Position numbers and translations under genes: made by a program. Below, one piece after another: positions 35,593-43,030 of a stretch of DNA of 58,860 bases. Source of the DNA: Planctomycetota bacterium (GTDB lineage: Bacteria; Planctomycetota; UBA1135; GCA-002686595); the NCBI GenBank assembly GCA_021413885.1, contig JAIOPM010000020.1, positions 1 to 58,860 of the forward strand. Reading direction: 5' to 3'. Within the stretch, counting starts at the first letter, position 1. Every line of letters starts with the position of its first letter. Under the pieces are notes generated by a model. It had not been told where the DNA came from, did no database searches, and saw only the letters and a list, made by a program, of their open reading frames with translations.

Positions 35593-37212
35593 ATGTCGAT
35601 CGCGAAGCCCCTCGGAACTCTGTTCGCCGCGCTGTCGGCGCTGCTGCTCGTCGCGTCGGTCTTCGGCGCGCCGCAGTCGGACCCGATCGCCGACTTCAAG
35701 AAGTACTACAAGGAGTACGCGCGGGAATACCAACGCGCCGGCAAGGACGACAAGCAGCGGCGCGCCGCCGTCGTCACGATCCGCGAGACGGTGTTGACCC
35801 TGAAGGGCGTCGATTCGCCCGAGGTCGTCGACGCGATCCTGCCGACGTTGAAGTTCGAGGAACCGGACATCCACTCGGCGGTGGTCACGGTGCTCTCAGG
35901 CTTCAAGAGCGAGGCGTCGATCGCGCACCTGCTCGAGGTGATGGTCGCGGAGAAGCACGAGCCGACGCTGGTCGCGTGCCTGCAAGCGTTCCAGGCCGCG
36001 AAGTACAAGGCGTCCGCGGCGTCGTTGAACAAGCTGCGCGAGAGCCGCAGTTGGGAGGTCCGTCGCGCCGCCGTGCAGGCGCTGGCGGCTAGCGGCGAGG
36101 CCGACGCGGCGAAATGGATCGCCGAGGCGACGCGCGACGAGGAGCCGGCGGTGCGCTTCACGGCGATGGACCTGCTGACGACGTTGAAGTCGAAGCTGGT
36201 GATCCCCGCCGCGATCGCCGCGCTCGACGATCCTGTGTGGCAAGTGCGCGCGAGCGCGATCCGCGCGATCTCGGTGGTGCGCAGCGTCGACGCGATCGAA
36301 CCGTTGATCAAGCGCCTCGAGCTCGAGAAGGGTCGCCTCGCGCCCGACGTGATCGAAGCGCTCTCTCGTCACCTCGGCCGCGAGTTCGGCGACGACGTCA
36401 AGCAATGGCGCGCGTACTGGGACAACCTCAAGGACGGCTACATCCTGATGAGCGAGGATCAGGTGCGCGAGCTGCGCAAGGGCCTCGGCCCGCGCACCGG
36501 CGTCGATCCCAACGCGCGTCACGGCGGCGCCGACGACGCCGATCACGAGACCAAGGCGGTCTCGTACCACGACATCCAGACGCCGAGCATCTCGATCATC
36601 TTCGTGATCGACGTCTCGGGCTCGATGGAGAACTTGGTGATCGAGAAGGATCGCTTCGCCGAGGGCAACTACCCCTCGATGATGCGCATCGACATCTGCA
36701 AGACCGAGCTCGCGCGCACGATCGATCGCCTCGAGCCGAACGTGCGCTTCAACATCCTCTCGTTCGCCACCGACGTGAAGCCGTGGAAGAAGGACCTCGT
36801 CGAAGCGTCGCCCGCGAACAAGACCGCCGCGCGTGATTGGGTGTTGCGCCTCGAAGCGATCGGCGGCAACTCGAAGGACGATCTCGCGCGCGTCGGCTTG
36901 ACCGGCTCGGCCGGACTCGATGGGGGACAGACCAACACGTTCGGCGCGTTGATGGCGGCGCTCGGCGTGCCGCCGCGCGGCGTGACCGACGACCACTACG
37001 CGGTCAAGGTCGACACGGTCTTCTTCCTGTCCGACGGCCGGCCGTCGACCGGCGACTACGTCGACACCGACGACATCCTGCGCGAGGTGTTGCGCGTCAA
37101 CGAGCTCCGCAAGGTCGTCCTGCACACGATCGCGATCGGCGAATTCCAGAAGGACTTCATGAAGGCCCTCGCCGAGAAGAACGGCGGGATCTTCGTCGAT
37201 CTGGGGCGCTGA
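35593..37212 (+). CDS. Secreted HEAT-repeat and von Willebrand A domain protein
   Basis: A 539-residue exported protein with a signal peptide (about 1-26, ending FGA). Residues about 45-260 are HEAT-like helical repeats (SWEVRRAAVQALAASGEADA, PVWQVRASAIRAISV). Residues about 335-539 are a vWA domain with a complete MIDAS: DVSGS (D340, S342, S344), the threonine in GGQTNTF near 447, and the aspartate in FLSDGRPSTGD near 484. It should bind a divalent metal and a protein ligand outside the cytoplasm. Such HEAT-vWA combinations are frequent among planctomycete envelope proteins, but their roles are not known. The ATG was chosen because the signal peptide starts there. The tRNA-Pro gene follows with its own promoter. 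Confidence 0.85.
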   Translation: MSIAKPLGTLFAALSALLLVASVFGAPQSDPIADFKKYYKEYAREYQRAGKDDKQRRAAVVTIRETVLTLKGVDSPEVVDAILPTLKFEEPDIHSAVVTVLSGFKSEASIAHLLEVMVAEKHEPTLVACLQAFQAAKYKASAASLNKLRESRSWEVRRAAVQALAASGEADAAKWIAEATRDEEPAVRFTAMDLLTTLKSKLVIPAAIAALDDPVWQVRASAIRAISVVRSVDAIEPLIKRLELEKGRLAPDVIEALSRHLGREFGDDVKQWRAYWDNLKDGYILMSEDQVRELRKGLGPRTGVDPNARHGGADDADHETKAVSYHDIQTPSISIIFVIDVSGSMENLVIEKDRFAEGNYPSMMRIDICKTELARTIDRLEPNVRFNILSFATDVKPWKKDLVEASPANKTAARDWVLRLEAIGGNSKDDLARVGLTGSAGLDGGQTNTFGALMAALGVPPRGVTDDHYAVKVDTVFFLSDGRPSTGDYVDTDDILREVLRVNELRKVVLHTIAIGEFQKDFMKALAEKNGGIFVDLGR

Positions 37213-37245
37213 CCGAGCGTTTTTCGGGCCGGCGCGTCGTCAGGG

Positions 37246-37274
37246 TTGACGCGGTAGCCGCGCTCGCCTATCGT
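37246..37274 (+). promoter_or_regulatory. Promoter of tRNA-Pro
   Basis: TTGACG (37246-37251) and TATCGT (37269-37274) are separated by 17 bases, the best sigma-70-type promoter in the window. The tRNA begins 16 bases after the -10 box. Confidence 0.75.
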
Positions 37275-37290
37275 TCTTCGCTCACGCCGT

Positions 37291-37368
37291 CGGGGCGTGG
37301 CTCAGCTTGGCTAGAGCGCTGCGTTCGGGACGCAGAGGTCGTAGGTTCAAATCCTATCGCCCCGACCA
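37291..37368 (+). tRNA. tRNA-Pro (anticodon CGG)
   Basis: A full cloverleaf can be folded. The acceptor stem CGGGGCG (37291-37297) pairs perfectly with CGCCCCG (37358-37364). The anticodon arm CTGCG/CGCAG holds the loop TTCGGGA, with anticodon CGG at 37326-37328. The T arm contains GGTTCAAATCC. The discriminator A is followed by an encoded CCA (37366-37368). It reads CCG, a frequent proline codon in such a GC-rich genome. It resembles bacterial tRNA-Pro(CGG) of the proK type. Confidence 0.96.
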
Positions 37369-37614
37369 CTCCCTCCCCCTCCTGCACGTCGCGTAGCGCG
37401 ACGCGGTCGAGGCGAGAGGTCGAGTTGCGCGCTCTCGAGCCGTGATCGCGCGCCGCGTTACCCGAACGAAGCGCGCAACCGGCGGATGTTCCGCGCTACG
37501 GACCGTCGCTCGATCGTCGACGCGACTCCGCGTGAACGAGCGGTCGGCGCGGGAGTTGCCTTCGCGCGGCGCTCGTTCGTTCGACCGCACCACACGAACT
37601 CCATCACACCGCAG

Positions 37615-38619
37615 ATGCCCGCCACGACTCGCCTCTCGTTCGTCGTTCCTGCTCTCTCGGTCTCGATCTTCGCCGCGCTGGTCGCTTGCGCCGTGACCCA
37701 GCCGGATCACTATCCGGCGCCCGCGGCGCCGCTGTCGTCCCTCGACGGAACCGGCTACCAGACCGCGAACCACGTTCAGTTGCCGAAGACCGCCCCCGAG
37801 GAGCTCTCCGGCCTCCACAACGTCTATCACCTCAGCGCGAACATCGTCTCGGGCTCCGAACCGCACGGCGAAGCGGCGTTCAAGGAACTCCAGTCGCTCG
37901 GCGTGAAGACGATCCTGTCCGTCGACGGCAAGGTCCCCGACGCCGACCTCGCGCAGCAGTACGGGATGACGTACGTCCACGTCCCGATCCAATACAAGGG
38001 CATGTCGGACGACGAGGTGTTGAAGATCACCAAGACGTTCCGCGAGAAGTCCGGTCCGTTCTACGTGCACTGCTTCCACGGCAAGCACCGCGGTCCGGCG
38101 GCGGCGGAGATCGGCCGCGTCGCGATCGACGGTATTTCGCGCGAGCAGGCGCTCGCCGAGATGCGCCAGTGGTGCGGCACCGCGGAGTCGTACGAAGGTC
38201 TCTATCGCGACGTCGCGCAAGTGCGTCTTCCGAGCGAAGCCGAGACGCGCGCGTTCCATTGGGACTTTCCGGCGGCGCATCCGTTCGACGGCTTCCGCGG
38301 CGGAATGGTCGAAGTGTCGCGCGCCGACGACAACCTGAAGACGTTGTCGAAGTCGAAGTGGCAACCGAGCGCCGAGCATCCGGACGCCGACGCGGTCAAC
38401 GAGGCGACCAAGCTCGTGTCGGCGCTCGAGCGCAGCGCGAAGCTCGACGAAGTCGCCGCGGAACCCGACGACTTCCGCGCGTGGCTCGCCGACTCGATCG
38501 CGCAGAGCGCGGCGTTGCGTGACGCGCTCACGCCCGGCGCGTCGAGCGATGTCACGGACAAGGCGTACAAGACGCTGACCGCGACCTGCACCGCCTGCCA
38601 CGCCAAGTACCGCAACTGA
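37615..38619 (+). CDS. Lipoprotein with a tyrosine/dual-specificity phosphatase-like domain and a C-terminal cytochrome c'-like haem site
   Basis: A 334-residue lipoprotein (lipobox LVAC, Cys25). Residues about 65-215 form a phosphatase-like domain: LHNVYHLSANIVSGSEP, then LQSLGVKTILSVDGK, and the P-loop HCFHGKHRGP with the CX5R signature (C153, R159). Residues about 240-334 are helical and end in CTACHAKYR (C325, C328, H329), the position and form of the haem site of cytochrome c' and related four-helix proteins. A haem-binding, exported phosphatase-type protein is unusual; the phosphatase domain could be redox- or gas-regulated, or be a non-catalytic binding domain. ATG 37615 was chosen because the signal peptide begins there. 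Upstream is tRNA-Pro, downstream a hairpin and then rho. Confidence 0.82.
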   Translation: MPATTRLSFVVPALSVSIFAALVACAVTQPDHYPAPAAPLSSLDGTGYQTANHVQLPKTAPEELSGLHNVYHLSANIVSGSEPHGEAAFKELQSLGVKTILSVDGKVPDADLAQQYGMTYVHVPIQYKGMSDDEVLKITKTFREKSGPFYVHCFHGKHRGPAAAEIGRVAIDGISREQALAEMRQWCGTAESYEGLYRDVAQVRLPSEAETRAFHWDFPAAHPFDGFRGGMVEVSRADDNLKTLSKSKWQPSAEHPDADAVNEATKLVSALERSAKLDEVAAEPDDFRAWLADSIAQSAALRDALTPGASSDVTDKAYKTLTATCTACHAKYRN

Positions 38620-38626
38620 AGTCGGC

Positions 38627-38644
38627 GCTCGCCGATCGGCGGGC
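38627..38644 (+). terminator. Hairpin after the phosphatase-cytochrome gene
   Basis: GCTCGCC (38627-38633) pairs with GGCGGGC (38638-38644), including one T.G pair, with loop GATC. It begins eight bases after the stop codon. No T run follows. Confidence 0.45.
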
Positions 38645-39108
38645 TCGCGCGGAGCTCGACGGGCTCCGAACGAGGCCGTCCGGCGTTCGGGGGGACGTGC
38701 GCGGCGCGGCGCGCGCGGAAGAATCTCGAAAAGGCGGTTCCGTCGCCCCGCTCGATCGTGCATGCTTCTCCTGTCGCCGCGAGCTCGCAGGTTCCGGCGA
38801 TCCCTGGACGCAACGTCCCCCGCGCCCCCGAGTGGGTCGGCGGTGAGCCGACTGAGGCTCTGAGGAAGCGCCTTCGAGGCAAGCGCGTTTCCGACGCACG
38901 TCGAGCGTCCTGCGGAAGGTTTTGGCATTCGCGCGAGTTCTCTCTCGCCGCGCCGATTCGGCGCTGACGAGGATTTCTGGCTCGCGCGGATCCGGGACTG
39001 TTCGACCTGCGCTCGGCGCCGCCGACGGCCGTGAGCTTCCCATGCGCTTCCACGCGCGAGCTCCGCGGTCGACGAGTGCGCTCGAGCCGATCTCTCTCGA
39101 GGTCCAAC
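38645..39108 (+). other. Long gene-free leader upstream of rho
   Basis: No coding region is supported in these 464 bases. The stretch holds a C-rich segment (around 38800-38835), several small GC hairpins (for example GCGCC/GGCGC at 38950-38964), and a weak GAGGT ribosome binding site at its end (39099-39103). In several bacteria the rho leader carries Rho-dependent attenuation signals that regulate rho itself. This long leader would suit that, but no rut site can be proved by eye. Confidence 0.4.
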
Positions 39109-40995
39109 TTGACCGAACCCAATCAGCAGAGCGGCGGACAACCTCACGACGTGCCCTTCGGCGCCATGATCTTCGGCGAAGGTGCGTCGTCGAAAGGCCG
39201 CGAGGCCGGGCCCCAAGGCGCGGCCGGCGACCGGCCCGACTGGCGACGTTCCGACAACCGGCGCGGCCACGGCCGGCGCGGCGGACGACGTCGTCGTCGC
39301 CAAGGGAGCGACGGCGGTCCGGAAGGCGGGCCCGAAGGCTCGAGCCCCGACACCGCCAACGCGCCCGAGCCGAACGGCGGCGAACCGCGCGCAGAAGGCG
39401 GAGGCTCGGACCCTCGCGGCGCAGTGCGCGAAGATCCGCGCGGTCGACCGCGCAACGATCGTCCGCACGACTCGCATTCCAACGCGCCGCGCGCGCCGGC
39501 CGACAACGCTGCGGCGAACCGCGTCGACTCCGGTGAACGCAACGGCGGAGAGCGCGCTCCCGGCGGCGGCGAACGCACCGATTGGAACGGCGGACCGCCG
39601 CGCGGCGGCAACCAGTACAGCGACGAGCGCCAAGGTCGACGCCGTCGACGTCGTCGCGGCCGCGGCGGTCGCGGCGATTGGAACAACGGCGGTGAACGCC
39701 AAGCTGCGCCGAACGTCTCCGTGGCCGACGGCGGTGCCGAACCGCGCACGCTCGAAGAGCGGCCGCGCGACGATCGTCCGCGAGAGGATCGTCCGCGAGA
39801 GGATCGCCCTCGTGATGACCGGCCTCGCGATGATCGGGGCCAAGGCGCGCCGCAACGCCGCGCTCCCGCGGAGCCGCTGGCTCCCGCGAGCGGCGTGCTG
39901 ACGCTCGAGAAAGGCAACTTCGGTTTCCTGCGCAAGCTCGAGAACGACCTGCTGCGTTCGAACGACGACGTCTTCGTCGCGCAGAACTTGGTGCTGCGTC
40001 ACAAGCTGCGCGAGGGCTCGATGATCGAAGGCCCGGTCGCTCGCGGCGGCGGACAGAGCAAGTACCAACTGCTCGACGTGCGCACGGTCGACGGTCAACC
40101 TCCGCGCGACGTCGCGAACTTGGTCGCGTTCAAGCGCTTGACCAGCATCGACCCCGACTTCCACTATGCGGTCGGCGATCCGACGGGCGACGTCAACCTC
40201 AAGATCCTCGACCTGCTCTGTCCGATCGGCCGCGGCACGCGCGGCTTGCTCGTCGCGCCTCCGCGCTCGGGCAAGACGATCCTGATGCGCAAGTTCGCGA
40301 AGGCGATCGAGGAGCACTATCCGGAAGTCGAGCTGATGGTGCTGCTCGTCGACGAGCGTCCCGAAGAAGCGACCGAGTGGAAGCGTTCGGTCGAACGCGG
40401 CCACGTCTTCGTCAGCACCAACGACGAAATGGCCGAGCGCCATTGTCAGTTGGCCGAGGCCGTCCAAGCGCGCGCGATCCGTCTCGTCGAACTCGGGAAG
40501 GACGTCGTCCTGCTGCTCGATTCGATCACACGCCTCGCACGCGCCTACAACAGCGCGCAATCCGGTTCCGGCCGCACGATGTCCGGCGGTCTCGACACGC
40601 GCACGATGGAGAAGCCCAAGGCGTTCTTCGGCTCGGCGCGCAACACCGAGAGCGCCGGTTCGCTGACGATCCTCGGCACGACGTTGGTCGACACCGGTTC
40701 GCGCATGGACCAGGTGATCTTCGAGGAGTTCAAGGGCACCGGCAACATGGAGCTCGTGCTCTCACGCCGTCTCGCCGACCGCCGCATCTTCCCCGCGATC
40801 GACGTCGAGAAATCCGGCACGCGCAAGGAGGAGAAGCTCATCTCTGCCCGACGCCTGAAGCAGATCCACATCCTGCGCCGCGTGCTCGCGAAGATGAATC
40901 CGGTCGAGGCGATGGAGCTCCTGATCACCAAACTCGAGGACGCCGAGAAGACGGACGACTTCCTCAAGCGCTTCGAGGTCGACCCCGAGGCGTGA
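39109..40995 (+). CDS. rho: Transcription termination factor Rho with long RG-rich insertion
   Basis: The 628-residue Rho is about 200 residues longer than E. coli Rho. Residues about 10-265 are a disordered Arg/Gly/Pro/Asp-rich stretch with [23 protein letters not shown] and five tandem PR(D/E)DR units (219-243). The RNA-binding primary domain follows (GNFGFLRKLENDLLRSNDDV, with FVAQNLVLRHKL). The ATPase core has PPRSGKT at 384-390, the Walker B region DVVLLLDSITRLARAYN, and a Q/R-loop region SGGLDTRTMEKPKAFFGSARN. It should terminate transcription as a ring-shaped RNA translocase. The TTG start is chosen because GAGGT lies five bases before it; ATG near 39166 is the alternative. The glycosyltransferase gene starts two bases after the stop. 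Confidence 0.94.
   Translation: MTEPNQQSGGQPHDVPFGAMIFGEGASSKGREAGPQGAAGDRPDWRRSDNRRGHGRRGGRRRRRQGSDGGPEGGPEGSSPDTANAPEPNGGEPRAEGGGSDPRGAVREDPRGRPRNDRPHDSHSNAPRAPADNAAANRVDSGERNGGERAPGGGERTDWNGGPPRGGNQYSDERQGRRRRRRRGRGGRGDWNNGGERQAAPNVSVADGGAEPRTLEERPRDDRPREDRPREDRPRDDRPRDDRGQGAPQRRAPAEPLAPASGVLTLEKGNFGFLRKLENDLLRSNDDVFVAQNLVLRHKLREGSMIEGPVARGGGQSKYQLLDVRTVDGQPPRDVANLVAFKRLTSIDPDFHYAVGDPTGDVNLKILDLLCPIGRGTRGLLVAPPRSGKTILMRKFAKAIEEHYPEVELMVLLVDERPEEATEWKRSVERGHVFVSTNDEMAERHCQLAEAVQARAIRLVELGKDVVLLLDSITRLARAYNSAQSGSGRTMSGGLDTRTMEKPKAFFGSARNTESAGSLTILGTTLVDTGSRMDQVIFEEFKGTGNMELVLSRRLADRRIFPAIDVEKSGTRKEEKLISARRLKQIHILRRVLAKMNPVEAMELLITKLEDAEKTDDFLKRFEVDPEA
39763..39837 (+). repeat. Five tandem 15-bp repeats inside rho
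   Basis: Five consecutive 15-base units encode PR(D/E)DR each. The first three are close in DNA (ccgcgagaggatcgt type) and the last two use other codons. They lie in the disordered RG-rich part of Rho and may vary in copy number between strains. Confidence 0.85.
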
Positions 40996-40996
40996 G

Positions 40997-42724
40997 GTGA
41001 GTTTCAAGGCGATCTTCGGCGCGCTGCTCGTCCTCTGCCTGTTGCCGTTCGCGCTTCGGCTCGTGCCGATCGCGCACGGCGCGCCGCGCAACTACGTGCC
41101 CGACACGCACGTAGTCAAGAACGCGCTCGGCATGGCGAAGGACAAGGACCTGATCCCGCCGGTCGGCAAGTACTCGTCGTATCCGTACCTCGTGCCGTAC
41201 ATGCTGCTGCCGGTCTACGCCGGTGAGTACGTGGTCGGACGAGCGCTCGGCTCGTGGCACTCGACGCAGGAGTTCAAGGTGCGCGCGCTCGACGAGCCCG
41301 CGCTCGTGCAACTTCCGGCGCGCGTGTTGATCGCGATCTTCGGCGCGCTTTCGGCGTTCGCCGCGTTCGCCGCGGCGCGAGCGCTCGGTCTGCGCGAAGG
41401 CGCGTGGGCGGCGGCGTTCCTGATCGGCACGTCGCTGTTGCACGTGCAGCTCTCGACGCACGAACGGCCATGGGTGCCGGTGGTGTTCTTCGGGTTGCTC
41501 GCGGTCGCCGCGGCGGCGAAGCACGCGCAGGAAGGTCGCGTCGCGACGTTGGTCGTCGCCGCGGTCTGCGGCGCGCTCGCGTTCGCGTGCCATCAGTCGG
41601 GGCTCGTCTTCCTCGGCCTCGCGGGACTCGCGTGGTTCTGCGCGCCGGGCGAGCGCGATCGCGCCGGCTTGCGTCGACGGATCCTGCGCGGCGTGATCGC
41701 CGTCGTCGCGTTCGTCGTCGTCGCACTGGTCGTCGGACATCCGTACTACCTGCGCTACGGCCGGGTGCCAACCGAGTTCGTCGTCGGCGGCGACCAAGCA
41801 GCGGACAAGTTCTCCGTCGGCGGACAAGCGGTGCGTTTCGGTGTGTCCTGGAATTCCGTCGAGCACCTCGCCGTCTCCTTCTTCGCGTACGACCCTGCGT
41901 TGGTCGTGCTCGGACTCGTCGGCCTCTTCCTCTGGCCGCGCGAACGACGGTGGGTCGCGGTGTTCGTGTTCACGCTCGCGTCGGGATTCTTCTTCCTGAC
42001 CAACCCGAGCGACCACGTGCGCTATCTGCTGCCGGTCGGCGCGCTGTTCGCACTCTTCGCGGGACGCGCGGTCGAGCTCGGTTGGCGGCGCCCAGTCGTG
42101 CGTGCGTTGCTCTGCGTGCTGCTCGCGGTTCCGATCGTCCAGGCCGCGCGCTTCGACGTCGTCCTGCGGCGCGAAGACACCCGCGCGGAGGCCGAGCGTC
42201 GGCTCGCGCAACTGCCCGTCGGCGCGCGCGTCGCGATCGATCACTACGGGCCCGCGGTCGATCTCGATCGCGCGTCGCTCGAACGTCTCGCAGCGTTGCG
42301 CGAGCTGCGCCAACGCGAAGCGAATCGCCTCGAGTTCCTGAAGCTCGACGCGTACCCCAAGGACCGTCTCGGCCTCGACGCGTACTTCGTCGAGGATCTG
42401 TGCGGCGTCGATCCGTCGACGGGCAGGTGGGGCGTGAAGCAGGAGCTCGCGTCCCGCGGCGCGACGCCGCGCGAACTCTTCGCGGCGCTCGGCGTGACGC
42501 ACGTCCTGTTGGTCGACCGCGGCGAACGCGACGGCGCGGGCTCGCGCCTCGTCGAAGTCGCGCGCGACGGCCGCGAACTCTGGCGCGTGAATCCGAGCGG
42601 CACGACGGGCTCACCGACCGAAGCGTTCCTGCCGACCGAGATGCTCTTTCCGCTGACGGCGCTCTGGAGCGTCGAGCGTCCGGGTCCCGACTTGCGCTTG
42701 GTCGAACTCGCCGCGACGCGCTGA
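40997..42724 (+). CDS. Membrane glycosyltransferase, PMT/ArnT-like (GT39/GT83 type)
   Basis: The 575-residue integral membrane protein has about ten hydrophobic helices (for example ALLVLCLLPFALRL, TLVVAAVCGALAFACHQSGL, GVIAVVAFVVVALVVGHPYY, DPALVVLGLVGLFLWP). The arrangement is that of dolichyl/polyprenyl-phosphate sugar transferases: a first helix, then an extracytoplasmic loop with RNYVPDTHVVKNAL that could carry the acidic residue, and a soluble C-terminal domain (about 390-575). Such enzymes move a sugar from a lipid carrier to protein or lipid on the outer face of the membrane. Donor and acceptor cannot be told. The GTG start follows the rho stop by one base, so the two are probably co-transcribed. 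A strong hairpin ends the unit. Confidence 0.8.
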   Translation: MSFKAIFGALLVLCLLPFALRLVPIAHGAPRNYVPDTHVVKNALGMAKDKDLIPPVGKYSSYPYLVPYMLLPVYAGEYVVGRALGSWHSTQEFKVRALDEPALVQLPARVLIAIFGALSAFAAFAAARALGLREGAWAAAFLIGTSLLHVQLSTHERPWVPVVFFGLLAVAAAAKHAQEGRVATLVVAAVCGALAFACHQSGLVFLGLAGLAWFCAPGERDRAGLRRRILRGVIAVVAFVVVALVVGHPYYLRYGRVPTEFVVGGDQAADKFSVGGQAVRFGVSWNSVEHLAVSFFAYDPALVVLGLVGLFLWPRERRWVAVFVFTLASGFFFLTNPSDHVRYLLPVGALFALFAGRAVELGWRRPVVRALLCVLLAVPIVQAARFDVVLRREDTRAEAERRLAQLPVGARVAIDHYGPAVDLDRASLERLAALRELRQREANRLEFLKLDAYPKDRLGLDAYFVEDLCGVDPSTGRWGVKQELASRGATPRELFAALGVTHVLLVDRGERDGAGSRLVEVARDGRELWRVNPSGTTGSPTEAFLPTEMLFPLTALWSVERPGPDLRLVELAATR

Positions 42725-42732
42725 CGCAAGAA

Positions 42733-42762
42733 CCGCGTGCACTCCGCCAGGAGAGCACGCGG
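42733..42762 (+). terminator. Terminator hairpin after the rho unit
   Basis: CCGCGTGC (42733-42740) pairs perfectly with 42755-42762. Inside, after an A.A mismatch, CTCC pairs with GGAG around loop GCCA. It lies eight bases after the glycosyltransferase stop. Confidence 0.7.
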
Positions 42763-43030
42763 TCACATCCAAGCCTTCCCTAGCGACACATCCTCGATCC
42801 ATCCGCCGAAGGATCGGAACATGGTCACGCCGCCGCATCGGGTGAGAGACGAGGGAAACGGGTTGATGCGGAGGCGCGACCGCAGCTGACACGCCGCGAC
42901 CCGCGAATCGGGTCCAAGAAATTGCGCGCGCGTGAGCGACGGTTTCCCGCGGAGCCAGGGCGCGCGGAGGGGGTTAGAGTGAAGGCAGGATCGTCACTTG
43001 GGCCCCGGAACCGGAAACGACGAGCCTGGC

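Noticed and set aside
39763..39837. Tandem 15-bp units as a CRISPR-like or mobile repeat
   Set aside because: Units are contiguous, in frame and encode a protein repeat in Rho; there are no spacers.
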